A stretch of DNA of 64,000 nt from Legionella parisiensis (lineage in GTDB: Bacteria > Pseudomonadota > Gammaproteobacteria > Legionellales > Legionellaceae): the NCBI RefSeq assembly GCF_001467945.1, contig NZ_LNYQ01000012.1, forward strand, positions 248,001-312,000, given 5' to 3'. The notes below the pieces were generated by a model, which saw only the letters and a program-made list of their open reading frames with translations, was not told where the DNA came from and made no database searches. The translations under genes and the position numbers were made by a program. Shown here one piece after another: positions 1 through 8,255 of the stretch. Numbering within the stretch: the stretch's first letter is position 1; each line of letters starts with the position of its first letter.

Positions 1-328
1 CATCACGGCTACACAAAGCAGGCTTAATACCAAAATGCATAGAGTAATAAAAAAGATGACCATTCGGCGACCAACCTAAATAAAAGAGTGAACTCAAATT
101 AAAAAACCTGATTATTATATACTAATTCTGTTGACCGGCAAACAACATGTAGACCAAAAAAAATGCTTTATGAATTACCCGAAGACATAAATGAAACACA
201 TTAGACCTAAAATCTATTTGCCTAAAGCAAAATAGAGTGGTTATCGACCCCATGAATTACTATGTAATCGAAAGTGTTATGAAACCCAGGATGAGCGCTA
301 TGACCTTCCCGGGTAGAAGAAAGATATT
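1..328. other. Non-coding left edge
   Basis: I see no supported gene in this stretch. It is AT-rich and lies downstream of the minus-strand metalloprotease. No convincing hairpin plus T-run terminator was found. Confidence 0.5.
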
Positions 329-1978
329 TTAATTTACCTTACAACCAGTGGTCTTCACACCTACTTGACCAAAAACAGTCTGAACCATTTTCTGATCAAC
401 ACGTATATCTTTTGCGGCATACAGTACACCACATGCACCTTGAGTAAAATTAGTGGTAGGTGTCCAGTATTTGCTGTTGGCAATAATCATTATCTGATAA
501 GCCTTTTTAATGCCTATATTTTTCGCTAATAAATAAAATGCTTTATTAAATACCCCACTGGCCGTATGTACAATAAAACCTTGTCTTTCTTGAGGATTAG
601 AAATATGTGCTTTTGCATAAGCAACCACTTCTGGATAACTAATCGCGCAATAGACCCCATGACTTTGAGCTAGATTTTTATCCAAACAATCAGCCGAACT
701 TCCATCTGAAGAAGGAAAGTCCATAAAGCGTAACGCTTTACCAAAGGAATCACGAACAATCGTTTCACCAATACCCCAAGTTACAGTATTTGGCTCCAAG
801 TAAAGTTTATTATAAAGCTGAGGAAATTTTTCCAAGAGATAAGCACGCGCTGCCTGGCCTGCCATATCGGATAAAGATTCATTGAGAGCGCCTGACTGAT
901 CATGGTATTCAAGTCCCGAATGCTGTTCAGTAAAACCATGTGTTACCTCATGACCCGCTACGTCAAGAGATACCAGGGGATAAAAATCCTCCCCATCGCC
1001 AAAAGACATAAATTGTCCATCCCAAAAAGCATTATCATAATGCTGGCCAAAATGTACGCGCATGACTAACTGCATTGGGGCACCATTAGTATGTTGCAGT
1101 GCATTGACCCCATACCATTCTTTATACATATCCACTATGGTCTGGCCAAAATAATAAGCATCATTAGTTGGTGAATATGCACCATTGATGTTTTCTTCTA
1201 TATTTTTGCTACAAGGATATTCAAAAGGAGTAACCAAAAGATCATTCCAATCCCAGGCAGATTCCAGATTAACGAGCTTTACCTTGGCAATATCCATGAT
1301 GCATTGGCTGCCATGTTGAGTTACTTCTAAAAAAGGCAGTCCATCTCTTCCATACCAGTATTCATGAACTTTTTCATTTCCACCCGGACCGCCATCCATA
1401 AAATTTTTTATGTTATTCCACTGCTTACTGATTTCACCACTTTGTGCATCTACAATAAAAAAGGGCCACACTGGCTTGTTATCATTTTGAGTGGTTTTAA
1501 ATGAAACCTGATAAACCAATTTCAGTTCATTATTTTGATCTTCCCTAATTTGCAACTCACTCAATTCCTCATAGGTAGGCATTTGTGAATTAAAACGGAA
1601 CCAAGATTTTTTGGCTAAATCAACAGCCTCCTTTGAGGTCAGTGCGGCCTTTGTATTTAGTTGGATGTCGCTAAGTAAATGTCCATTGACTTGTGCATCC
1701 TCTTTAGTAATCATAATTTGTGCGCCAACAACTGGGATTCCCCTATACGTTTGTTGGTATCTCAAGATTGTTTTTGAGTGTTCCTGGGTCTGATTCACTT
1801 GTTCTAATGCATTCTTTTCCGCAGATGGAGCCGCTGCACGGGCTCTTATGTTTGCTTGTTGTTTGAGTGAAAATTGGTTCAAACTGCTTAATGGCGCTTG
1901 ATATAAATCCACCTCCGTTACAGCAAATGCATCATAAGTGACCAAAGAAAGAGTAACGCTGAGAAGTTTTTTTAACAT
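329..1978 (-). CDS. M4 (thermolysin-family) zinc metalloprotease, ProA/Msp-like
   Basis: Secreted-type neutral zinc metalloprotease of 549 residues, close to the size of Legionella ProA (Msp), a type II secretion substrate. Seen: a short hydrophobic N-terminus (about 1-19) fitting a signal peptide; an FTP/PepSY-like propeptide region (about 25-190); the zinc motif HEVTH at 343-347; and the third ligand Glu367 in NESLSD, exactly 20 residues after His347 as in thermolysin. The paired cysteines in the mature part fit an exported enzyme. It would degrade extracellular or host proteins. Divergent to the pseudogene and S28 peptidase on its right. The family is certain; orthology to proA itself is not, because Legionella genomes can carry several M4 paralogues. 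Confidence 0.9.
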   Translation of the reverse strand: MLKKLLSVTLSLVTYDAFAVTEVDLYQAPLSSLNQFSLKQQANIRARAAAPSAEKNALEQVNQTQEHSKTILRYQQTYRGIPVVGAQIMITKEDAQVNGHLLSDIQLNTKAALTSKEAVDLAKKSWFRFNSQMPTYEELSELQIREDQNNELKLVYQVSFKTTQNDNKPVWPFFIVDAQSGEISKQWNNIKNFMDGGPGGNEKVHEYWYGRDGLPFLEVTQHGSQCIMDIAKVKLVNLESAWDWNDLLVTPFEYPCSKNIEENINGAYSPTNDAYYFGQTIVDMYKEWYGVNALQHTNGAPMQLVMRVHFGQHYDNAFWDGQFMSFGDGEDFYPLVSLDVAGHEVTHGFTEQHSGLEYHDQSGALNESLSDMAGQAARAYLLEKFPQLYNKLYLEPNTVTWGIGETIVRDSFGKALRFMDFPSSDGSSADCLDKNLAQSHGVYCAISYPEVVAYAKAHISNPQERQGFIVHTASGVFNKAFYLLAKNIGIKKAYQIMIIANSKYWTPTTNFTQGACGVLYAAKDIRVDQKMVQTVFGQVGVKTTGCKVN

Positions 1979-2089
1979 AAAAATTACTCAAAAAATTTAC
2001 ACTGGCACCATGATGGCATGAAAATGGACAATCTACAAGTAAATTGCCCAGACAACTTTTCTTTTTTCATAAGATCATCCTATGATAAG

Positions 2090-2168
2090 ACTCCAGTTCT
2101 TGCAAAAAAGATAAGGTCAGTAATATGGTTGCATCACTATGCGCTAGTTTAATTAAAAGGATGAATTT
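2090..2168 (+). promoter_or_regulatory. Duplicated upstream region of the decayed Lcl_C-like gene
   Basis: This stretch is nearly identical to 18429-18501, upstream of the intact paralogue at 18502. Shared blocks include cttgcaaaaaagata, gtaatatggttgca and a ribosome-binding region ttaattaaaaggatgaattt. The duplication therefore included the promoter and leader as well as the coding sequence. Confidence 0.6.
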
Positions 2169-2644
2169 ATGCGCCGCATGCAGCAACTACCATTATATTT
2201 TTTTCTTTTTTTTATTGTTCCTATTCAATCTTTATGGCACTTGAATCCTCCAAAACTATTGGAAAAGCAAACTTCGCACTCCAGCAGTTAACGTTAGAAT
2301 TGCTTTACCTGCTCCCTGGGTAGCAGCTGGAGTCACCCGCTCCACATGTGCGGTATTTACCAGCGATTTGTGAGTTAGGAATATTTACCCTAGGATTTCC
2401 TAGCGGCACCAATGCAAATTGCCCTGCGGATACCCCCAATATTGCGAAAAACTTATATAGTTTAGGATTTCTTCCTGAATTGGCAGTAAATGGTAAGTAT
2501 TGGAGCTCTACTGAAACCAGCACCGCTCCAACAAATAACGCGTGGTTCCAGGAATTTTTTGCTAATGGAATGAGTCCTTAGGGAAACGGCACCAAAAGCA
2601 ATACTTATGGGACCCGTTGCCTCCGGGTTTTTGGCCTGGTTTAA
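2169..2644 (+). pseudogene. Decayed paralogue of the Lcl_C/DUF1566-like protein at 18502
   Basis: Three separate pieces match the intact 416-residue protein at 18502-19752. The first is the signal peptide (MRRMQQLPLYFFLFF, then IVPIQSLW). The second is a mid-protein piece around 2290-2350 (VRIALPAPW...STCAV against VRVNLPAFW...TTCAV). The third is the C-terminal domain from 2349 (YLPAICELG, YWSSTE, NAWFQEFF). The pieces are separated by internal deletions with frame changes, and an in-frame TAG at 2579-2581 interrupts the C-terminal piece just before the conserved tail (TRCLRVFGLV, TAA at 2642). Deletions, frameshift and nonsense codon together make a functional product very unlikely. Confidence 0.85.
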
Positions 2645-2677
2645 CTCAGATACTTTTTTATATTAAGGATGATAAAT

Positions 2678-4078
2678 ATGATGTGTATTAAAAAATGGAT
2701 GATACTTTTTCTTGGCCTCTACGCTACTTTTTCTGCATCCCATGCAGGAATTGTAGAGCGTTACTTGCTAAAAAAACAAGAAGAAAAAACTCCTTTAATT
2801 GCTGGAAAAACCATCCGACCCGCATATTTTAAACAATTGATTGACCATAATGACCCGGCTATGGGAACTTTTCCCCAGCGTTTCTATATTGATGAAACAT
2901 ATGGTCCTAAAGAGGATTCACCGGTATTTTTCTATATTTGCGGCGAAGCCGCCTGCACGAAGCGCGCGCTAAACGGCGCTATCAGAAATTATGCCCAAAA
3001 ATTTCATGCCAAACTGGTTGCCCTAGAGCATCGATATTATGGTGAAAGTTTACCCTTCAATTCATTGTCAACTAAAGACTTACGTTTCTTAACTACAGAA
3101 GCAGCTTTAGATGATTTGGCTTATTTCCAACGCCATTTAAAAAGTGAAAAAAACTGGACTGGGAAATGGATTGCTTTTGGTGGTTCTTATCCGGGCTCTT
3201 TATCGGCTTATTACCGCTTAAAATTCCCTTATTTGGTTGTCGGTGCCTTGGCTTCATCAGCACCAGTCATGGCTAAAGAAGACTTTGTTGAGTACGATGC
3301 GCATGTCACCCAAGTTGCCGGCTTACATTGCGCCAGTCAAATGCGTGAAGTTGTCATTGAAGTGGAAGCCAGTTTGAGTGACCCAGTGAAATTAGCACAA
3401 ATGAAATCATTGTTTGATGCCTCTGCGGTTACTGATCCAGTTGATTTTTTATACTTAATTGCGGATACCGGCGCAGCAGCAGTTCAATACGGAATGCGGG
3501 ATGCCTTTTGCACCAATTTATCTGCAAGCCCAACACCACTTCAAGGTTATGCTGAATTTGCCAGAAAATTATATCAAGACATGCGGGTTAATGCGGTAGA
3601 TATGACAGCCCAAGGAGCGCTAAGCGAAAATCCCGGCGATTATAAAGATGGTTTAGGAATGCGCCAGTGGTACTATCAATCATGCAGAGAATACGGTTAT
3701 TGGCAAAATGCCCATCCTAATTCTGCACTTTCTACGCGTTCTTCATTAATTAATTTGGATTATCACCATAATGTCTGTCTGCGCTTGTTTGGTCTAACTC
3801 AACCGGCCAATACAACAGAACTCAATAATACCTTATACTTTCCTTTAATGGACATCCTGGCATCTAATATTTATTTCACTAATGGAGAAAACGATCCCTG
3901 GTCTACTCTTTCTTTGGCTGAAAAAAATAGCAACGCGATGAACCCCAAACTAACTTATCAATTGATTCAAGGGGCAGCGCATTGCGACGATTTACACAGC
4001 CCCTCTTTGCTTGACTCCGCTGCTTTAATTGCTGCTCGCAAAACAATGGAATCGTTATTGACTGAGTGGCTTAAGTAA
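2678..4078 (+). CDS. S28-family serine peptidase (Pro-X carboxypeptidase / dipeptidyl peptidase II type)
   Basis: Secreted serine peptidase of the S28 family, which removes residues next to proline. Residues are numbered from an in-frame ATG at 2669; I prefer the ATG at 2678, which has AAGGA eight bases upstream and gives 466 residues. Seen: a signal peptide ending near ASHA; the nucleophile motif GGSYPGS with Ser173; the acid in NGENDPWS (Asp409); and the catalytic His438 in GAAHCDD. That is the alpha/beta-hydrolase order Ser-Asp-His. S28 enzymes are mostly eukaryotic and are scattered among bacteria including Legionella, so ancient acquisition from a host is plausible but inferred. It is followed by a hairpin terminator. 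Confidence 0.88.
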   Translation: MMCIKKWMILFLGLYATFSASHAGIVERYLLKKQEEKTPLIAGKTIRPAYFKQLIDHNDPAMGTFPQRFYIDETYGPKEDSPVFFYICGEAACTKRALNGAIRNYAQKFHAKLVALEHRYYGESLPFNSLSTKDLRFLTTEAALDDLAYFQRHLKSEKNWTGKWIAFGGSYPGSLSAYYRLKFPYLVVGALASSAPVMAKEDFVEYDAHVTQVAGLHCASQMREVVIEVEASLSDPVKLAQMKSLFDASAVTDPVDFLYLIADTGAAAVQYGMRDAFCTNLSASPTPLQGYAEFARKLYQDMRVNAVDMTAQGALSENPGDYKDGLGMRQWYYQSCREYGYWQNAHPNSALSTRSSLINLDYHHNVCLRLFGLTQPANTTELNNTLYFPLMDILASNIYFTNGENDPWSTLSLAEKNSNAMNPKLTYQLIQGAAHCDDLHSPSLLDSAALIAARKTMESLLTEWLK

Positions 4079-4088
4079 ATTCGCTTAA

Positions 4089-4127
4089 CCCTTTCCCACA
4101 ATAGGGAAAGGGACGTAAGAGGTTTTT
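4089..4127 (+). terminator. Rho-independent-like terminator after the S28 peptidase
   Basis: A perfect 9-bp stem, CCCTTTCCC (4089-4097) and GGGAAAGGG (4104-4112), with a 6-base loop starts 10 bases after the stop codon. The T-run (4123-4127) is about ten bases beyond the stem, so efficiency is uncertain. Confidence 0.55.
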
Positions 4128-4166
4128 ACCAATAGACTTCTTCGAAAATTCGCTAGAAGCCTATCG

Positions 4167-5273
4167 CTATTTGGGATGATTTCGCGGATGCTTATCTTCG
4201 CCCTCGTTTTTGGCACCACTCAAACGCTCTTTCATCATAATAGTTGCCTTTCCGGGTAATCGCTCTAAAGCACCACTTTTGTCCAGAGCATCAATAAATT
4301 GAGAAGGAGACAATGCCTTTAGTTTTTCACTAACCGGTAATTGCAGCACAGGAGAAGGGATATCCTCCACACCCTTATTTTTCAACTCATACATCAGCTG
4401 CTCATTTAATTCGTTAATAGCTGATATAGTACAGACACCTACAAATGGGGAGCAAATAAGGGTAACTGGGCTTTTATCTTCCGAGCGGAAATCTTCTTGG
4501 GCTGATGTACTCTGATGAATGAGCCCATGATAAATAGGACCTATGAGTTGGGCATCATGGATTTCGCGTTGAATAATCGCAAATTTATTTTCCAATTGCG
4601 GTAACCAGTCATCACCTAAATGTTTTTTTAGGAATTCTTTTAGTTCATCACCTTCAATTAATTTATCCAGCTTGATCCTATATTCCTCACTATAGAGAAA
4701 TTCAGACAAGACAAATTCATCTTCTTTTTGATAGTTGGGATGGAGTAACATGGGGGCACCTTTTGCTTGAATCTCAAAAACCATAGCCTGGGAAGAAATA
4801 TCAATACCTTTGGAAAAGCCTTGATTTAATGCTTTTTGGGCATCAGAATACAGTTCCGCCAAAGAAGAGGATTCAATTATTAACCCAGAACGCTCAAGTA
4901 CAGCCAAATCACGTGCAAGAGAAGCTAAATCAGATAAAGCTCCTATTTTAGATAACGTTAATTTCTGATAACCATCAGAACGAATTTCATGCCAATGTCT
5001 TGATTTAAACGCTATGTTTTTTAGCATATTTATCATCGCAAAACTAATGCCTGTATCTTGCCGCTCCAGTTTTCCTAGCTCAAGAAGTTGTTTGCTTAAT
5101 TCCAGATTACTTATCAATTTTTCTAAAAAAGCGTCAACTTTCTTTTTTTCTTCGGGCGTTAACTCGCCATCTGGGCCTTGTTTATCCGTTTGGATAACCC
5201 GTTCCAGCAAAAATAATGTGTCCAGATCTCCGCTGCTAAGTCCTGTTCCCTGAGCTATCTCTTCTCTAGTCAT
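4167..5273 (-). CDS. Hypothetical protein, 368 aa, possible effector
   Basis: I do not recognise this protein. It is soluble-looking, has no signal peptide or clear membrane segment, and is mostly predicted helical and charged (for example LTPEEKKKVDAFLEKLISN). The C-terminal tail is hydrophilic (GAKNEGEDKHPRNHPK) with an acidic patch, as in many Dot/Icm substrates, but that is weak evidence. The start is supported by AGGTG upstream of the ATG. It lies 11 bases behind the 117-residue gene at 5285-5638, so the two are probably co-transcribed. Function unknown. Confidence 0.7.
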   Translation of the reverse strand: MTREEIAQGTGLSSGDLDTLFLLERVIQTDKQGPDGELTPEEKKKVDAFLEKLISNLELSKQLLELGKLERQDTGISFAMINMLKNIAFKSRHWHEIRSDGYQKLTLSKIGALSDLASLARDLAVLERSGLIIESSSLAELYSDAQKALNQGFSKGIDISSQAMVFEIQAKGAPMLLHPNYQKEDEFVLSEFLYSEEYRIKLDKLIEGDELKEFLKKHLGDDWLPQLENKFAIIQREIHDAQLIGPIYHGLIHQSTSAQEDFRSEDKSPVTLICSPFVGVCTISAINELNEQLMYELKNKGVEDIPSPVLQLPVSEKLKALSPSQFIDALDKSGALERLPGKATIMMKERLSGAKNEGEDKHPRNHPK

Positions 5274-5284
5274 AAATCACCTGG

Positions 5285-5638
5285 TCACGCGTATGAGTAA
5301 TACCGAAGCATAATTTCTTCGACTAAGTTGTTGACAAAGTTAATAAGCAAGGTAGGAAATAATTCATCATTAATATTTTCTTGTACTTGAAAAAGCAAAA
5401 ACTGTTGCGCAATAAAGCCCACCATCTCACTAACACGCTCTGGTTTTGCCAAATAAAAAAAACAATCAGGCAAAGCAATTAGAATTTTATGAATCAATTT
5501 CTGCGCATCGGTATCTGTAATACCCAAAACCAGAGATATCGCTGAACTTGAGCTGTATTTGCTGTGTAAATTTCCTTCGCAGTATTGATCTACAATCCTA
5601 TAGATCTCTTTGGCAGACTGCTCTTTCCGTGGATGCAC
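5285..5638 (-). CDS. Hypothetical protein, 117 aa
   Basis: Small unrecognised protein. It begins with GTG preceded by AGGAG at about 8 bases, a strong ribosome-binding site that supports a real gene. The sequence looks helical, with hydrophobic stretches (ILIALPDCFFYLAKP and QQFLLFQV) but no clear membrane span or signal peptide. It is immediately upstream of the 368-residue gene in the same direction (11-base gap), suggesting a two-gene operon. No function can be assigned. Confidence 0.65.
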   Translation of the reverse strand: MHPRKEQSAKEIYRIVDQYCEGNLHSKYSSSSAISLVLGITDTDAQKLIHKILIALPDCFFYLAKPERVSEMVGFIAQQFLLFQVQENINDELFPTLLINFVNNLVEEIMLRYYSYA

Positions 5639-5810
5639 AAGTTTTACTCCTATTCCCTCTCTTATTTCACCATTAATAATCCAATTTTAGACCAAATTTA
5701 GGGTCTTTTTCCATTTGGGCTTCGGTGCTCGAAAAATCTAACCATTTTCACTCAAGCCTGCGAAAAAGGAACAGCACCTGGTAATTCTGCTACATACAAT
5801 CGCATTGGAG

Positions 5811-6638
5811 TTAGAATCTGCCACTTCGAAAATCATCCAGCGCTTGTATTATTTCTTCCTGGGTATTCATTACAAACGGTCCATGGCGGGTAATCGGCTC
5901 ATGAAGCCTGGCCGCGGCAATCATAATACATTGACTTGCTGTCTCAGCTTTCAAAAATAAAGCATCCCCACCTCCAAGTTTTGCCAAAGTATCGTGTTGT
6001 ACTAATTGCTCGCCTATGCGAACCGTTCCCGAAATCACAAGCAGAATAGCTTGGTAATCATTAGGGATATGCTGTTGCAAGCTTGCGCCAGGAGGTAAAA
6101 TAATATCAAATAATAAAGGTTGTGTGGCAATGCCTGAAATTGGCGAATAGGTTCCTTTATCTGTCTTCCCCGCAATAACCTTTATTTGAGCACCGGTGTC
6201 ATTTGTCTCCACCGGCAATTGGGCGCTTTGCATTTCCTGATAACGTGGATCACGCATTTTCTCTAACGCTGGTAAATTCAACCACAACTGTAACCCATGT
6301 AGTCTACCATTGGATGAAGGCATTTCTGAGTGAATAATTCCTCTACCAGCAGTCATCCATTGGACATCTCCAGCACCAATAACTCCTTTATGGCCTTTAT
6401 TGTCTTCGTGAGTAATACTGCCATCAAGCAAATAAGTAATTGTCTCGAAACCACGATGTGGATGAGGAGGAAAACCAGCCATAAAATCCAAAGGATCGGT
6501 GCTATTAAAATAATCGAGTAAAAGAAGAGGTTCAAAATCATTGCTTCTCTCGATACCAATGTAGCGATGTAATTTTACACCACCACCTTCACGGACCAGG
6601 ATACCTTTGATTAATCGCTCCACTTTAATTTCGCTCAT
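5811..6638 (-). CDS. Pirin family protein
   Basis: Pirin-like bicupin of 275 residues. Seen: the N-terminal cupin with the metal-binding pattern PHPHRGFETITYLLDG followed by HEDNKGH and the typical VQWMTAGRGIIHSEMP block, then a second cupin with a C-terminal RHGPFVMNTQEEI motif. These blocks define the YhhW/pirin group, which binds iron or another metal and in some members has quercetinase activity. Substrate and role here are unknown. Monocistronic on the minus strand, divergent from the ART-like pair. Confidence 0.92.
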   Translation of the reverse strand: MSEIKVERLIKGILVREGGGVKLHRYIGIERSNDFEPLLLLDYFNSTDPLDFMAGFPPHPHRGFETITYLLDGSITHEDNKGHKGVIGAGDVQWMTAGRGIIHSEMPSSNGRLHGLQLWLNLPALEKMRDPRYQEMQSAQLPVETNDTGAQIKVIAGKTDKGTYSPISGIATQPLLFDIILPPGASLQQHIPNDYQAILLVISGTVRIGEQLVQHDTLAKLGGGDALFLKAETASQCIMIAAARLHEPITRHGPFVMNTQEEIIQALDDFRSGRF

Positions 6639-6833
6639 GAATACACTCCATGTTAGCTAACTAAAACATAATTTCCATCGTTGCTATATAGCATAGCCTA
6701 AAATACGTCATCCGATATAGATGTTAAACTGAGACAAAATGAGAAACCATTTCATTCAATAATCTTCCTAACAGCGTCTCTAATATACTTTCAGTGTCTT
6801 TAGCATTTTTATGAAGCAATCTGTCCTCTTTTT

Positions 6834-6861
6834 TTGAACAAAATCCTGCCTGTGCTATGCT
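6834..6861 (+). promoter_or_regulatory. Candidate sigma-70 promoter of first ART-like gene
   Basis: TTGAAC (6834-6839), a 16-base spacer and TATGCT (6856-6861). Both hexamers and the spacer length are the same upstream of the second paralogue at 8160-8187, which supports function through conservation. Confidence 0.5.
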
Positions 6862-6927
6862 TTAAATTAACCCACTATGACTAAAAGAAATCACCAATGT
6901 TCTATTCAAGCACCTGGAGGGCAAATT

Positions 6928-8013
6928 ATGTGGAGTAAAGCCAAAAATTTAGCTGGTCTAAATATACATCCATTTGGCGCTGTAATTCTAAGTCAGACAA
7001 GGAGCTCGTTAACTGGAAAACTTTTCAGCGGTGTTCAAACTTTTGATCTCACAGGGTGTGATCACATCCCGCTTACAAAGGGAAAGGTAAGCTATACCGA
7101 TATGCTTGGCAGTTTGCCGTCAGGTACAGACATAGTTCATCGTGGCATGTCTGGACATGAGGAGCCAATCAATATTGCAACTGAGGGCGTAATAGGCGGC
7201 GGCACTTATGCTAAAAGACCTTTTGATTTAGGTCTTCCTCTATTTATACATAAACCCAAGAGCAGTGTATTGCTATCTACCTCACCAGATCCCTTCACCG
7301 TTAAAGAATACATGATAGGGTTTCAACTCATCAAAGCAAAGGGTGGTATTATCTCAATGAACTTACCCTCTGTATTTGTTCGCCCGCAATCTTCACGGCA
7401 TGTGGATGAAGAACAGTTTCAATACTATCAAAAATGTCTTGAAGCAGAACGAGACAGCACAGAGTTTACCCGAGGTGAAAACATTTTTGATCTTGCTGAT
7501 GGAAATAATGAAACAACAGCTATCTTTGCCTCAAAAAAAGGGGAGGATTGGCGTCCAAGAGTTCGAGATCTTCATAGTATAGTGCTCGTGAGCGACGCTG
7601 CTGGGCGTATTTTGAGTGGCTTTATGAAAGCAGACCAGATCGAGGCAACAACAATTAGTAATCCAGATTTTCAAAAAAAAGTAATGGCGATAGAAGTTTT
7701 TACAACATCGACAGGTGAAGGAAAGCACTTTCAAGAACACCTTGATCGCATGAGCAAACGAGCACGCAAATTAGGATTAATCGATGATAGCGAGAGAGTT
7801 TTAACACTGCTTGATGTTTCTTTGCTAATGAACTCTCCTGAATACCAAGAGGCTCAGAGAAAATATAAGACAAACGGACAAACTATTATATTAAGCTCCG
7901 TACCTAAAAGTATTCCCATTGCATCTGAAGAACTTGTTAAGTATGCGCTTTCCTTAATTGAATCAAATCCTGAAAAAGAACTGGTATCATCTTTCAATGA
8001 ATTGAGGATGTAA
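6928..8013 (+). CDS. Putative ADP-ribosyltransferase-like protein, paralogue 1
   Basis: No family name is recognised with certainty. The order of motifs fits the R-S-E class of ADP-ribosyltransferases: VHRG (Arg72) on a predicted first strand, LLSTS (Ser117-Thr118-Ser119) on a second, and NNETTAI (Glu195) where the catalytic Glu would lie. The block after Glu195 (TTAIF...WRP) resembles the EVSALGGIP...W pattern of the cholera/heat-labile toxin group. All motifs are kept in the neighbouring paralogue. I prefer the ATG at 6928 (GGAGG seven bases upstream, 361 residues) to the one at 6877. No signal peptide is obvious, so Dot/Icm delivery rather than Sec export would be the guess. Alternative: a fold-related but inactive protein. 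Confidence 0.6.
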   Translation: MWSKAKNLAGLNIHPFGAVILSQTRSSLTGKLFSGVQTFDLTGCDHIPLTKGKVSYTDMLGSLPSGTDIVHRGMSGHEEPINIATEGVIGGGTYAKRPFDLGLPLFIHKPKSSVLLSTSPDPFTVKEYMIGFQLIKAKGGIISMNLPSVFVRPQSSRHVDEEQFQYYQKCLEAERDSTEFTRGENIFDLADGNNETTAIFASKKGEDWRPRVRDLHSIVLVSDAAGRILSGFMKADQIEATTISNPDFQKKVMAIEVFTTSTGEGKHFQEHLDRMSKRARKLGLIDDSERVLTLLDVSLLMNSPEYQEAQRKYKTNGQTIILSSVPKSIPIASEELVKYALSLIESNPEKELVSSFNELRM

Positions 8014-8030
8014 ATTCAACCACTAAATTC

Positions 8031-8076
8031 TTTTCTTAGCTTTCGGCAAATTGGAAGCTAAGGAAAAGTATTTTTG
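8031..8076 (+). terminator. Terminator after first ART-like gene
   Basis: CTTAGCTT (8035-8042) pairs with AAGCTAAG (8055-8062), loosely extended by TTTT/AAAA, and is followed by a T-run at 8071-8075. A degenerate copy of the same sequence follows the second paralogue near 9358-9400, so the duplication included the 3' flank. Confidence 0.6.
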
Positions 8077-8159
8077 CTACCTGGAATTAAAACTATTAAA
8101 TAGAAACCCATTTTTACTGGATAAATTGTGTAATGGCGAATTTTCTTCTTACTCATTTT

Positions 8160-8187
8160 TTGAACAATTATTTTTTTAAACTATGCT
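8160..8187 (+). promoter_or_regulatory. Candidate sigma-70 promoter of second ART-like gene
   Basis: TTGAAC (8160-8165), 16 bases, then TATGCT (8182-8187). The arrangement is identical to the promoter of the upstream paralogue, so the two genes are probably expressed separately but similarly. Confidence 0.5.
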
Positions 8188-8255
8188 TATAAAATAAGCA
8201 ATAAACTTAAATTTACTATCTTTTGTTTGAAGAGTGCACTAGAAGAGAGCCCATC

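Noticed and set aside
6877..6927. Upstream ATG extending the first ART-like protein by 17 residues
   Set aside because: No ribosome-binding site there, whereas GGAGG lies seven bases before the ATG at 6928, and the paralogue does not share the extension.
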